Shown here: positions 53,302 to 62,290 of the stretch, in pieces | Layout: every line of letters begins with the position of its first letter | How positions within the stretch are numbered: position 1 is the first letter of the stretch | Assembly (NCBI GenBank): GCA_002371705.1 | Contig: DFGI01000051.1 | Span: forward strand, 7,111-71,110 | Source of the DNA: Bacteroidales bacterium UBA3754 | Lineage (GTDB): Bacteria; Bacteroidota; Bacteroidia; Bacteroidales; UBA1715 | Direction of reading: 5' to 3' | Length of the DNA stretch: 64,000 nucleotides | Translations under genes and position numbers: made by a program | The notes under the pieces: model-generated | Database searches by the model: none | What the model saw: only the letters and a program-made list of their open reading frames with translations | Told to the model about the DNA's origin: nothing

Positions 53302-55170
53302 ATGAAAAAAATAATCGTTGTAGTTTGTCTGTGCCTATGCGAATTGTGCTTTTCGCAGGAGCCACAGCGCATTTTCCACGAGTTAGAAGAACGGATTGCC
53401 TATGATTCAACTACTCTTGACCGTACTTTGAAACAAATCATTCCAATGGACGCCCGCACTACATTTTCCACATATAAAGAGGAAGAATTACAGAAAAATA
53501 GTTCTACACTGTTGAAGCTCCATCAATATTTTGGAGATTATAGGATTTTGGACTCGGATTTGTTGATTCATATTGAAAATGACGTAATCACAACCATCAA
53601 TGGCTCATATTATTCTTCGATAGACAATTTAGGGAACATTTCATTGTTAAGTGAATCTGAAATTGTGCAAATTGCAGAAACAGAAATCTTTGAATCAACG
53701 TCGGACTATGATTTTCGCTATACAATTGAAAAAGTGATGGCAAAAAACAGTTTCGACAGCGAGGACACGAATCTATATTATGCCAGCAGGGTTACAATTT
53801 CCGATGGGAAAAACCTTGAAACAGCCGTTGATGTTATAATTGACGAACAATCGGGGCAAATTCTTGATAAAATTTCTCGGGTGGTTTACGCCAGAGGAAC
53901 TGCAAACACGCGATATAGTGGAACACAAACGATTGGAACAACGTATGAGGATTCGAAATATGTGTTGAAGGATGCAACACGTGGAAACGGAATTTACACG
54001 AGAAATCTCAATCATTCAAACAATACCGCAAAACTAACGGAATTTACCGACACCGACGATAATTGGACAACAGCGGAATACCACAATTCCAACAAAGACG
54101 ATGGAGCATTGGACGTGCATTGGGCGGCAATGAAAACTTACGACTATTTTTATACGACATTTCAACGGAATAGTTACGATAATGCTGGAGCACCCATACA
54201 ATGTTGTGTCCATTATAAAACAAGTTATGAAAATTCGTTTTGGGAAAGTACATTACAGTTGTTTTGCTTTGGCGATGGACATGAGAATCAAGACATTATG
54301 GCGAGTTTGGATATTGTTGCCCACGAAATTGGACATGCGGTATGCACCTATTCCGCCAATTTGAAATACGCAGGAGAATCGGGGGCGATTAACGAAGGGT
54401 TGAGCGATATTTGGGGAACGTGTGTGGAAGAGTATTACACGAACGACAAACAAACATGGCTTTGCGGCGAAGATGTTGATATTCGTGCCGACCATACGGC
54501 GTTGCGTAGTATGAGCAACCCCAACTCAGAGGGACAAGCCGACACATATGGCGGTTTATATTGGTACGAAACCGAAGGTTGCACTCCAAGTAGGAAAAAC
54601 GACTATTGTGGCGTCCACACCAACAGCGGTGTGTTGAATTATTGGTTCTATCTGCTGTGTGAAGGCGATTCTGGGACTAACGACCTTGACAAATCCTACA
54701 ATGTGAATGGAATTGGCATTGCCAACGCCGCCAAAATTGTGTATCGTGCAGAAACAGAATATCTTTCAGCCACAAGCAATTTCGCCGATATGAGGGCATG
54801 CACGCTCAAAGCCGCCGCGGATTTATTTCCGAATAATCCTTCTTACGGCAATTCTGTTGCCGATGCGTGGTATGCAGTTGGTGTTGAAGAAAATCCACCC
54901 TACCAGCAAATCAAGAAAAGAACCGATGAGTTCCCGATTGCGAAAGACAGCACACAGACCGATAACTGGCTGATGCTTGAAGGAAACACACTCCACATAT
55001 CGCTACCAACAAGCAACAACGTTGTGGCACTATACAATACCGAGGGACAAAAGGTTCTGCAACAAAAAATTAAAAAATCCGCAAAAATAGATATATCAGC
55101 CCTTCCGAAAGGAATATACACCGTAATCGTAAACAAGTGCGAACAATCTTGTAAGATTATTCTGTATTAG
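53302..55170 (+). CDS. M4 (thermolysin-like) metallopeptidase with T9SS type A tail
   Basis: A 622-residue secreted protease. Signal peptide (ends ELCFSQ), an FTP/PepSY-type propeptide (about 40-195), then the M4 domain with zinc site HEIGH (341-345), third ligand E365 in NEGLSDIWG, and the downstream GVHTNSGVLNYWFY. The last 75 residues are a type A sorting domain (VVALYNTEGQKVLQQKI ... LPKGIYTVIVN ... KIILY). It follows the sigma-barrel gene by 72 bases; no copy of the shared motif is before it. Confidence 0.92.
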   Translation: MKKIIVVVCLCLCELCFSQEPQRIFHELEERIAYDSTTLDRTLKQIIPMDARTTFSTYKEEELQKNSSTLLKLHQYFGDYRILDSDLLIHIENDVITTINGSYYSSIDNLGNISLLSESEIVQIAETEIFESTSDYDFRYTIEKVMAKNSFDSEDTNLYYASRVTISDGKNLETAVDVIIDEQSGQILDKISRVVYARGTANTRYSGTQTIGTTYEDSKYVLKDATRGNGIYTRNLNHSNNTAKLTEFTDTDDNWTTAEYHNSNKDDGALDVHWAAMKTYDYFYTTFQRNSYDNAGAPIQCCVHYKTSYENSFWESTLQLFCFGDGHENQDIMASLDIVAHEIGHAVCTYSANLKYAGESGAINEGLSDIWGTCVEEYYTNDKQTWLCGEDVDIRADHTALRSMSNPNSEGQADTYGGLYWYETEGCTPSRKNDYCGVHTNSGVLNYWFYLLCEGDSGTNDLDKSYNVNGIGIANAAKIVYRAETEYLSATSNFADMRACTLKAAADLFPNNPSYGNSVADAWYAVGVEENPPYQQIKKRTDEFPIAKDSTQTDNWLMLEGNTLHISLPTSNNVVALYNTEGQKVLQQKIKKSAKIDISALPKGIYTVIVNKCEQSCKIILY

Positions 55171-55195
55171 CATATTTGTTGGTTACAATGCCAAA

Positions 55196-55297
55196 ATTGA
55201 AAATCTTGGGAATTTTATATTGAAAATCTTGGGAATTTTTCATTGAAAATCTTGGGAGTTTTTCATTGAAAATCTTGGGAGTTTTACATTGGAAATA
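55196..55297. repeat. 23-bp tandem repeat, four full units plus one partial
   Basis: Units start at 55196, 55219, 55242 and 55265, with a decayed fifth at 55288, all exactly 23 bases apart. Each begins ATTGAAAATCTTGGGA followed by a T-rich end. Inside each unit AAAAT and ATTTT flank CTTGGGA, a weak inverted repeat. The array ends about 20 bases before motif P2 and is in the 208-base gap between the M4 and S74 genes. Confidence 0.9.
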
Positions 55298-55310
55298 AAA
55301 TTTTTTTTGG

Positions 55311-55358
55311 TTTCCCGTGCAGTCTTTTACTACTTTTTGGAACATATATATAGATAAC
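55311..55358 (+). promoter_or_regulatory. Candidate ECF-type promoter motif, copy P2 (before the S74/T9SS gene)
   Basis: TGCAGTCTTTT (55318-55328), 15 bases, ATATATATA (55344-55352), within a longer stretch (TTTCCCG in front, GATAACAA behind) almost identical to P3. The start codon follows 26 bases after the AT run. Confidence 0.65.
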
Positions 55359-55378
55359 AAGTTTTAAAAGATGTAATT

Positions 55379-56488
55379 ATGAAAAAAGTTTTATTCTTTC
55401 TTGCGACCTGTTGTATTGCAATGGGTGCAACAGCACAATTAAAAGTTACAAGTAGTGGAGATGTTGTATTTCCTAATTATGTGAAAGTGGCAAATACATC
55501 GGGAGATCTTTATTTGCCAGGTAGTACCCAAATTCTTTGGGGCGGAACCACAAGTTATACAAACTCAACATGGGGTGTTGCATATAAAACGGGGACTTCC
55601 GCAGGGTTGAATTTCTTTAAGCCTACGGGTTCTACCAATGCAGGAGACTATAAACTATTCCTTGGTGATGATGCCCGCGTTTCTATAGGTGGCACTCCAA
55701 TAAAGAAATTAACAGTGTACGGCTCAATCCGTGCTATATCCGAAACTGGTTCGGGAGGGGCTATTGAAATGCAAACAGGACCATCAGACCCTCGTATTGC
55801 ATCGGGTTCCAGCAAAGTAGTTTTTTATAAAATAGCAAACAATGGTTTCGCAAACATAGAATGCGGTACACTTACGCAATCGTCTGACAGCACACTGAAA
55901 ACAAACATCAAGAAAATTGACGGTGATGTGTTATCAAAATTGTGTAAATTGGATGGTTACACATATAATTGGAAAGACGACAAAGATGGACAGAAACAAG
56001 TTGGCTTTATAGCACAGGAAATTGAGAAAGTTTTCCCTGAACTCGTGCAAACAATAGACAGTACCAACATAAAACTTATGTCATACATTGGTATGATTCC
56101 TTATTTGTTGGAAGCAATCAAGGAACAACAAAGTCAAATTGAAGAATTGAAAGATCAATTGAACGATAGTTATGGCTCGGCAGAATTGAAATCTTATTCT
56201 ATATTTGAAGATGAAAGCACAGAAGCCCCAGCTTCGCTTTCACAAAACAAACCAAATCCGTTTAGTGCCGAAACACGTATTGAAATGTTTGTGCCGAAAT
56301 CAGTCGCAAATGCCACATTGTATATTTATGATTTACAAGGTAAGCAGGTGAAATCCATAACTATTTCTGGCAGAGGTGCTACTTTTGAAACAATTTATGG
56401 CTCAGAATTGCAAGCTGGTTTGTATATTTATAGTCTCGTTACCGATGGGAAATTGATTGGTAGCAAACAAATGGTGTTAACGGAATAA
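55379..56488 (+). CDS. Peptidase S74 (intramolecular chaperone) domain protein with T9SS type A tail
   Basis: A 369-residue secreted protein. Signal peptide (ends MGATAQ), a beta-rich stalk (20-170), an S74 autoproteolytic chaperone domain (about 172-250: SSDSTLKTNIKKID, DGYTYNWK, QVGFIAQEIEKVFPELV), a short coiled coil (EAIKEQQSQIEELKDQLN) and a type A sorting domain (about 285-369: NKPNPFSAETRI ... LQAGLYIYSLV). S74 domains guide trimer folding of phage tail spikes and then cut themselves off; here the sorting domain lies after the S74 domain. Candidate target of the shared motif P2. Confidence 0.88.
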   Translation: MKKVLFFLATCCIAMGATAQLKVTSSGDVVFPNYVKVANTSGDLYLPGSTQILWGGTTSYTNSTWGVAYKTGTSAGLNFFKPTGSTNAGDYKLFLGDDARVSIGGTPIKKLTVYGSIRAISETGSGGAIEMQTGPSDPRIASGSSKVVFYKIANNGFANIECGTLTQSSDSTLKTNIKKIDGDVLSKLCKLDGYTYNWKDDKDGQKQVGFIAQEIEKVFPELVQTIDSTNIKLMSYIGMIPYLLEAIKEQQSQIEELKDQLNDSYGSAELKSYSIFEDESTEAPASLSQNKPNPFSAETRIEMFVPKSVANATLYIYDLQGKQVKSITISGRGATFETIYGSELQAGLYIYSLVTDGKLIGSKQMVLTE

Positions 56489-56501
56489 AATTTGTAATGA
56501 T

Positions 56502-58727
56502 ATGAAACAGTTTTTTAACATCATTATAGCCATATTCTTTGTATCCCAATCCATATACGCCCAAAGTTATAGCTTAAAATTTAACTTATCAGATTTCGAT
56601 TTGATTGAGGAAAAGGGATTGGTTTATATTAAAGCTTCAAATGGTGCGTATTTATTATTAGAAGACACCTCGCTACCAGCACTTCCATATAAGATTGTGA
56701 ACATTCTTTTGCCTAATGAAACAGAATTGGATAATTTCACATTTTCTACTAATCAAACGATATTTAGAAATAATATCGTTTTGGCAAAAAATCCTGAAGT
56801 CATACCAGTTTCTATGCTTGGTGAAGTAAAAGAAACCAATGGGTCTAAAACATATTCTAAAGAAGTTTATCCTGAAAAAAACGTGGTTTATAGCAACACA
56901 AATATTTTTCGAGGATATTCCTATGCAAGTTTTATCGTTACGCCATTTGCGTTTAATGCCTCACAGTCAACACTTAGTTTTATAGACGAAATACAAATAA
57001 CTGTATCTGTGAAAAATTCACCGTATAAAATTTTTCATCAGTATGGAGAATTTGACATGATAAGCGATATTTTACTGAATCCTAAAGATGTAACCTTATT
57101 CTATGGCGAAAACAGGAAATCAACAAAAACTGTTACTGATACTGTTACGTATTTAATAATCACCTCTCCATATTTGGAAAAAAATTTCCTACCTCTAAAA
57201 GCATGGAAAATCCAAAAAGGGATCAGAACGGATATTATTACTGTTGATGACATAATGAACAATTATCCTGGGACAACCATACAGTTAAAGATAAAGCATT
57301 GCATAAAAGATTACTACGAAAATCACGATCTTAAATATGTATTAATGGGCGGTGACGAAAACGTTGTTCCCATACAAAGATGCTATAGAGAATGTGGCGA
57401 TTCTGTAGAAGACAATACAATCCCTTGTGATTTATTTTATACATGTTTTGATAATCAATTTGATTGGAATTATAACGGGAATGACACAATAGGAGAATTG
57501 TTTTTTGATAGAGTGGATTTAACGCCCGATGTATCTATAAGCAGAATCCCGGTAAGGAGTAAAAACGAAGTGAATACATTTATCTCAAAAACAAAGAAAT
57601 ATGAGTTTTATCCAGCCTTATCAAATTATGTGAATAGAATGTTATTGACTGGTATGGAAATAGCAAATACATGGGATGGGAAAAGCGATGCACACCATTG
57701 GAGTGAATACATTTATTCTTCATATATTAGTCCTATTTGGAATGGTACTAAAACTAAATTTTACGACACAGGTACAGATTATTCTGGAGGAAGTAGCTAT
57801 GATTTAACAGCATCCAATCTACAAACAAAACTCAATTTAGGCTATCACTTTGTGCACATGGCGACCCATGGTAACAATACCGCATGGAAAATGGAAACAG
57901 GTAGTCACTACACATCAAACAATGCTTTAACCCAAACCAATATGAACCCAGCTGTAATAATAACTATGGCATGCCACACAAATGCATTTGACAGAGCTGA
58001 CACATGTTTAAGTGAGGCGTTTTTGAAAAATCCCAATGGAGGTTGCATTGTTTATTGGGGTAGTTCACGGCAAGGGTGGGCAAAAAATTTAACATCGTTG
58101 AGTGACTATGGAGCATCTTTAAACTATAATCAAACTTTTTTCACCAAGTTATTTACTGAAACAAATACGTCTTTTGCTCGAATAACAACAGAAGCAAAAA
58201 TCACATATAATGGTTATTTACTTGGAACATATTTATGGTTACAGTATTCTCTAAATGCGATTGGAGATGCGGAATTACCTATTTATACCAATAATCCAAG
58301 CCAATTCACAAATGTTTCCGTCACATCTACTTCGACAGGAATAATTGTTAATACAGGAGGTATTTCGGGGTGTAGAATAGCTGTGACAAGTAATGGTGAT
58401 TTTGGCACATCATATTTTAGGGTGGCTGAAAATGTGTCGCAGGCAAGTTTCTCAAATCTACCAACAAACTATATCGTAACCATTACAAAGAAAAATTATG
58501 TGCCGTATCGCACAACGCCCGATGTATATTTACAAAATTGCACAATAAATAATGATGCGTATTATTATGGAAATAATATCTTTGTGGGGAAACATGTTAC
58601 TACGGCAGTGCCTCAAGGCAATGTGTATTTTACAAATAACGCAAGTATAACACTAGATGCTGAAAATAATGTATATTTGGATTCCGATGTGGAAGTTCAA
58701 ACAGGTGTAAAATTAAATATTGAATAA
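56502..58727 (+). CDS. C25 (gingipain-like) cysteine peptidase
   Basis: A 741-residue secreted protease with signal peptide (ends QSIYAQ), a propeptide-like part (25-175) and a C25 domain (about 215-600). The catalytic pair is H456 in VHMATHGNN and C491 in ITMACHTNAF; YVLMGGDENVVP is the usual start of the domain. A beta-sandwich follows, then an end with VYLDSDVEVQTGVKLNIE. I see no standard type A sorting tail, odd for this family. It begins 13 bases after the S74 gene, so both may share one message. Confidence 0.92.
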   Translation: MKQFFNIIIAIFFVSQSIYAQSYSLKFNLSDFDLIEEKGLVYIKASNGAYLLLEDTSLPALPYKIVNILLPNETELDNFTFSTNQTIFRNNIVLAKNPEVIPVSMLGEVKETNGSKTYSKEVYPEKNVVYSNTNIFRGYSYASFIVTPFAFNASQSTLSFIDEIQITVSVKNSPYKIFHQYGEFDMISDILLNPKDVTLFYGENRKSTKTVTDTVTYLIITSPYLEKNFLPLKAWKIQKGIRTDIITVDDIMNNYPGTTIQLKIKHCIKDYYENHDLKYVLMGGDENVVPIQRCYRECGDSVEDNTIPCDLFYTCFDNQFDWNYNGNDTIGELFFDRVDLTPDVSISRIPVRSKNEVNTFISKTKKYEFYPALSNYVNRMLLTGMEIANTWDGKSDAHHWSEYIYSSYISPIWNGTKTKFYDTGTDYSGGSSYDLTASNLQTKLNLGYHFVHMATHGNNTAWKMETGSHYTSNNALTQTNMNPAVIITMACHTNAFDRADTCLSEAFLKNPNGGCIVYWGSSRQGWAKNLTSLSDYGASLNYNQTFFTKLFTETNTSFARITTEAKITYNGYLLGTYLWLQYSLNAIGDAELPIYTNNPSQFTNVSVTSTSTGIIVNTGGISGCRIAVTSNGDFGTSYFRVAENVSQASFSNLPTNYIVTITKKNYVPYRTTPDVYLQNCTINNDAYYYGNNIFVGKHVTTAVPQGNVYFTNNASITLDAENNVYLDSDVEVQTGVKLNIE

Positions 58728-58729
58728 TT

Positions 58730-60208
58730 ATGAAAAAATTTGTGTTGTTATCAGTATTTGGGTTACTAATGTTACAGTCTGCTTTTTGCCAAAATGGGAT
58801 CCTTAAAATGACCTCATGGACAATACTAACTGAAAATTACTTGGATGATGATAAATGCTACGTGACATCGTATGAAATAAAGGGTGACACGACAATCAAT
58901 GACTTGAAATACAAGAAATTGTATTGTAATGATAAATTTAAAGGCGCTGTTCGAGAAACCCAAGATAGCTTGATATATTATTATGATGATAATGTATATA
59001 ATAGACAAGAATATTTGTTATATGATTTTTCGTGGAAAGTTGGCAAAGTACTATACTCTATTGATCTTGGAGACTGGGATCCTGTGTCCGAAGGACATCC
59101 AACATACGTATATGCTACAATAGATAAAATTGACACCGTTACTTTGGAAAATGGAGAGAAATGTGCTTATATCTCGACTTCCACAGGGGAAAAATGTTTT
59201 CAAGGCATTGGTGACACAGAGGGTTTTACTGCACATTTAAATCGACTAGTAGCAGACTATCGGTCCAAACTTTGGTGTGCCATTGAAAAAACTAACGGAG
59301 ATGATATTCTTGTGTATAAAGACGAACAATGTAAAGACTGTTATACGTGCAACACTTTTTCTTTTCTCGATGATGGTTTGCAGTGGTCATATATAGTCCA
59401 AGAGCACTCCGAGCATTGGATATATAAAACGCCATCAATAAAAACCTATATTTACAGATATTTCGGAGACACAGTCATCAATCGATTAACGTATAAAAAA
59501 ATGTTTCGGTCGTCAGATAATGGAAAAACATGGGATGAAATAGGATACTTTGGACAAGAAAAGACCAACGTGTATTACATACCCAAAGGAGAAACAGAAG
59601 ATAGATTGGCGTATAGTTTTTCAGACAATATGGCATATCGCCCCCAATTGAGCAACTATGGTTCCGAACTTGAACTTACTTCAGATATTATAACGATTAA
59701 TTCTGTGCAGAAAAAACGGTGGGGATTTTATTATAAAAAACTTTGTGACGAAAATGAGATTTGTCAACCAGAATCGTTAGATAACAAATACGCATATGAA
59801 GATATTATCATTGAAGGTATTGGTTCTATTTTCGCACCAACATTTGACACATTGCATTTCTGTCCGGGAAGTTTTACAGGGTGCCCATATATAACCTCAC
59901 TTCTCTGCGTTCAAAAAAACGGCGATGTTATTTGGCACAATCCAAACTTTGACGAATGTTATTATGAACGTACCGCAACGGAATCCCTTAAAACAACAAA
60001 AATTTCCCTTTCCCCAAACCCTGTGAAAGACAAACTAACCTTAACATTACCCAATGCCGAAAATCAAATCAATATCTTCGACCTACAAGGCAAACTTTTG
60101 TTACAACAAAATGTAGGTTCTTCGGCAGAAATAAATGTTTCTATGTTGCCAACGGGAACGTATGTGCTGATAGTAAACGGAGAGTCGTATAAGTTTGTAA
60201 AAGAATAA
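58730..60208 (+). CDS. Secreted T9SS type A cargo with two repeated domains, unknown function
   Basis: A 492-residue protein with signal peptide (ends QSAFCQ). Two similar blocks, about 22-200 and 210-415, share patterns such as GDTTINDLKYKKLYCND and GDTVINRLTYKKMFRSSD. The end is a type A sorting domain (SLSPNPVKDKLTLTLP ... MLPTGTYVLIVNG). The blocks are typical of Bacteroidetes surface proteins; no enzymatic motif is visible. It starts 2 bases after the C25 gene. Confidence 0.8.
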   Translation: MKKFVLLSVFGLLMLQSAFCQNGILKMTSWTILTENYLDDDKCYVTSYEIKGDTTINDLKYKKLYCNDKFKGAVRETQDSLIYYYDDNVYNRQEYLLYDFSWKVGKVLYSIDLGDWDPVSEGHPTYVYATIDKIDTVTLENGEKCAYISTSTGEKCFQGIGDTEGFTAHLNRLVADYRSKLWCAIEKTNGDDILVYKDEQCKDCYTCNTFSFLDDGLQWSYIVQEHSEHWIYKTPSIKTYIYRYFGDTVINRLTYKKMFRSSDNGKTWDEIGYFGQEKTNVYYIPKGETEDRLAYSFSDNMAYRPQLSNYGSELELTSDIITINSVQKKRWGFYYKKLCDENEICQPESLDNKYAYEDIIIEGIGSIFAPTFDTLHFCPGSFTGCPYITSLLCVQKNGDVIWHNPNFDECYYERTATESLKTTKISLSPNPVKDKLTLTLPNAENQINIFDLQGKLLLQQNVGSSAEINVSMLPTGTYVLIVNGESYKFVKE

Positions 60209-60254
60209 AATATTATAATACTCCCCAACATCGGCAATTTGGTTAGACCAACAA

Positions 60255-60797
60255 ATGCCCTACGATACGGTCAAATTTAATTTTATGTGTTTTGAGAACA
60301 CCTACGAAAAAAATCAACATATATCATCACACGGAGCTGTTGTTTGCGCCAATAAAATCGCGCATTTCATTCACGACAGCTTGCGAATCACATTTCCCGA
60401 CCGTTCTTTGAACAAACGCTGGAAAACACGCTATTACAAACATTTTAAAGAAACGGGATTCATTCAAAATTATCGACCAAGTTCAAACGACAAGGCAATC
60501 ACCATGATTTGTACCGACACTATTGTAAATTCTCTCTCAATAAAGGAATGTTTCATCTACACGAAAGAGAAACAAAGAATCTTATTCCTAAAAATCGCAA
60601 AGGATTCATCTTTCCAAGTCCTAAACGATACTATCAAAGCAATATTTTGGATAGAACATCAAAATAAAAAACTCTATCTACAAATGGATTTACTAAAAAA
60701 TATAGAGTACGAACCGTTCAATTTCTATCTCTACGGAAACACATTCATTTCCGACTGTAAATTTCTTGAACTAAAAGGGGTTACTAACAAACGATGA
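60255..60797 (+). CDS. Hypothetical protein, possibly a gene remnant
   Basis: A 180-residue frame with no signal peptide and no known family. It is Lys- and Phe-rich (WKTRYYKHFKETGF, then CTDTIVNSLSIKECFIYTKEK). The open frame extends to 60219 without a start codon and ends in front of motif P3. It could be the 3' piece of a longer gene. No ribosome site is visible. Confidence 0.4.
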   Translation: MPYDTVKFNFMCFENTYEKNQHISSHGAVVCANKIAHFIHDSLRITFPDRSLNKRWKTRYYKHFKETGFIQNYRPSSNDKAITMICTDTIVNSLSIKECFIYTKEKQRILFLKIAKDSSFQVLNDTIKAIFWIEHQNKKLYLQMDLLKNIEYEPFNFYLYGNTFISDCKFLELKGVTNKR

Positions 60798-60848
60798 CAT
60801 CAAAGCGTAAAATAGTGAATCTGAAGTTCTCAGAAAAAAAAATATTTG

Positions 60849-60897
60849 TTTCCCGTGCAGTCTTTTGCTATTTTTGAGAACATATATATAGATAACA
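60849..60897 (+). promoter_or_regulatory. Candidate ECF-type promoter motif, copy P3 (before the small lipoprotein gene)
   Basis: TGCAGTCTTTT (60856-60866), 15 bases, ATATATATA (60882-60890), with the same outer parts as P2 (TTTCCCG and GATAACAA). The ATG is 24 bases downstream. Confidence 0.65.
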
Positions 60898-60914
60898 AAT
60901 TAAAAGATAGTATT

Positions 60915-61313
60915 ATGAAAAAAGTGCTTTTTATCTCAATGCTTGCTGTGGCAGCGATAGTTGCCTGCAACAAGGAAGACGAGGAAACAACTCCTCAAGT
61001 ACAAGAACCGCAGAAAACAGAAGCTGTTACTGCGAATGACCAAATCACTATCCTGAAAGCCGACGAAGATGGCGTATTGGCAAACATCGACGGCAAGGAT
61101 ACCTTGATTGTGGTTGGAGTACCTTACGGAGAACCAGCGGTTATAAAAGGTTCTATTGTTGTGCAAGTGGGCGAAGGTGACAATGTTCACGATTCTGTAA
61201 TCTACATCTACGCATCAAAACCAATTGAAGTTGATTACACGTGGGACACCATCACCGAACCTATCGGCGACCACGACACCACCTACACTATCCCTGTGCC
61301 GAAAAAAAAGTAA
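60915..61313 (+). CDS. Small acidic lipoprotein, unknown function
   Basis: A 132-residue lipoprotein: signal MKKVLFISMLAVAAIVAC (lipobox Cys 18), an acidic Thr/Glu-rich spacer, then a strand-rich domain (ITILKADEDGVLANIDGK, PAVIKGSIVVQVGEG). No family recognised. ATG 60915 is chosen because motif P3 lies within a longer in-frame version. Candidate target of the tethered sigma factor. A terminator follows. Confidence 0.8.
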   Translation: MKKVLFISMLAVAAIVACNKEDEETTPQVQEPQKTEAVTANDQITILKADEDGVLANIDGKDTLIVVGVPYGEPAVIKGSIVVQVGEGDNVHDSVIYIYASKPIEVDYTWDTITEPIGDHDTTYTIPVPKKK

Positions 61314-61333
61314 AAAATTGATTTAATCTATGT

Positions 61334-61366
61334 AAAAAAGACAATCCGTTTTGGGTTGTCTTTTTT
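61334..61366 (+). terminator. Terminator of the small lipoprotein gene
   Basis: A 14-bp stem (61334-61347 with 61353-61366, one G-T pair, 5-base loop) with A run before and T run after. It marks the end of the sigma-linked region. Confidence 0.85.
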
Positions 61367-61439
61367 TATGTAATCGTCTTTCCGAACAAAGTGAGGAATC
61401 TCATTAAAAATTTTCTGTACAGGAATTTCCCCAAAATAA

Positions 61440-61467
61440 AAAAGGCTGCCCATTCGGGCAGCCTTTT
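61440..61467 (-). terminator. Terminator of the sdhA/B (frdA/B) operon
   Basis: A perfect 12-bp stem (61440-61451 with 61456-61467, loop ATTC), followed by T-rich sequence on the minus strand. Confidence 0.85.
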
Positions 61468-61490
61468 GATTATCAACACTAATACGTTTC

Positions 61491-62249
61491 TTAGTCTTGG
61501 AATTTTGCGCACAAAAATTCTCTGTTCAAACGAGCGATGTTTGTGATTGAAACACCTTTCGGACATTCTGCTTCGCAAGCGCCAGTGTTTGTACAGTTAC
61601 CGAAACCAAGTTCGTCCATTTTTGCAACCATTGCTTTCGCACGGCGAGCTGCTTCAACTTTTCCTTGTGGAAGAAGTGCCAACTGCGAAACTTTTGCTGA
61701 AACGAACAACATTGCAGAACCGTTCTTGCAAGTGGCAACGCACGCACCGCAACCGATACATGACGCAGCGTCCATAGCTTCGTCGGCATTTGGTTTTGGA
61801 ATAGGAATTGCATTTCCGTCAGGAACGCCGCCAGTGTTTACCGAAACGAAACCTCCTGCTTGCATAATCTTGTCGAACGCGCTACGGTCAACAATCAAGT
61901 CCTTGATTACAGGGAAACCAGCCGAACGCCATGGTTCAACGGTGATTGTATCGCCGTCTTTGAACTTACGCATGTGCAACTGGCATGTTGTTACGTGGTC
62001 GTCGGGACCGTGAGCCTCACCGTTGATATACATACTACACATACCGCAGATACCTTCGCGGCAGTCGTGGTCGAATGCAACAGGTTCCTTGCCCTCGTTG
62101 ATGAGTTGTTCGTTAAGAACGTCCATCATTTCAAGGAAAGAACTGTTCGGTGAAATGTTCTGTAATGAATATGTTTCAAAATGACCTTGTTCTTTTGGTC
62201 CTTTTTGTCTCCAAACTTTTAGAGTCAAATTCAAGTTTTGTACTTCCAT
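61491..62249 (-). CDS. sdhB: Succinate dehydrogenase/fumarate reductase iron-sulfur subunit
   Basis: A 252-residue subunit that passes electrons between the flavin and the quinone. It holds a 2Fe-2S domain ([15 protein letters not shown]) and C-terminal clusters ([35 protein letters not shown]). It is of the Bacteroides fumarate reductase type. It follows sdhA by 41 bases. Confidence 0.95.
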   Translation of the reverse strand: MEVQNLNLTLKVWRQKGPKEQGHFETYSLQNISPNSSFLEMMDVLNEQLINEGKEPVAFDHDCREGICGMCSMYINGEAHGPDDHVTTCQLHMRKFKDGDTITVEPWRSAGFPVIKDLIVDRSAFDKIMQAGGFVSVNTGGVPDGNAIPIPKPNADEAMDAASCIGCGACVATCKNGSAMLFVSAKVSQLALLPQGKVEAARRAKAMVAKMDELGFGNCTNTGACEAECPKGVSITNIARLNREFLCAKFQD

Positions 62250-62290
62250 AACTCGATATATTTTATCCTTTTCAGGTATTAGACAATAGA

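Noticed and set aside
55196..55297. CRISPR array
   Set aside because: The units touch each other without spacers and there are no cas genes; it is a tandem repeat.
55379..56488. Prophage tail gene because of the S74 domain
   Set aside because: No other phage genes are nearby and the protein has a signal peptide and a T9SS tail.
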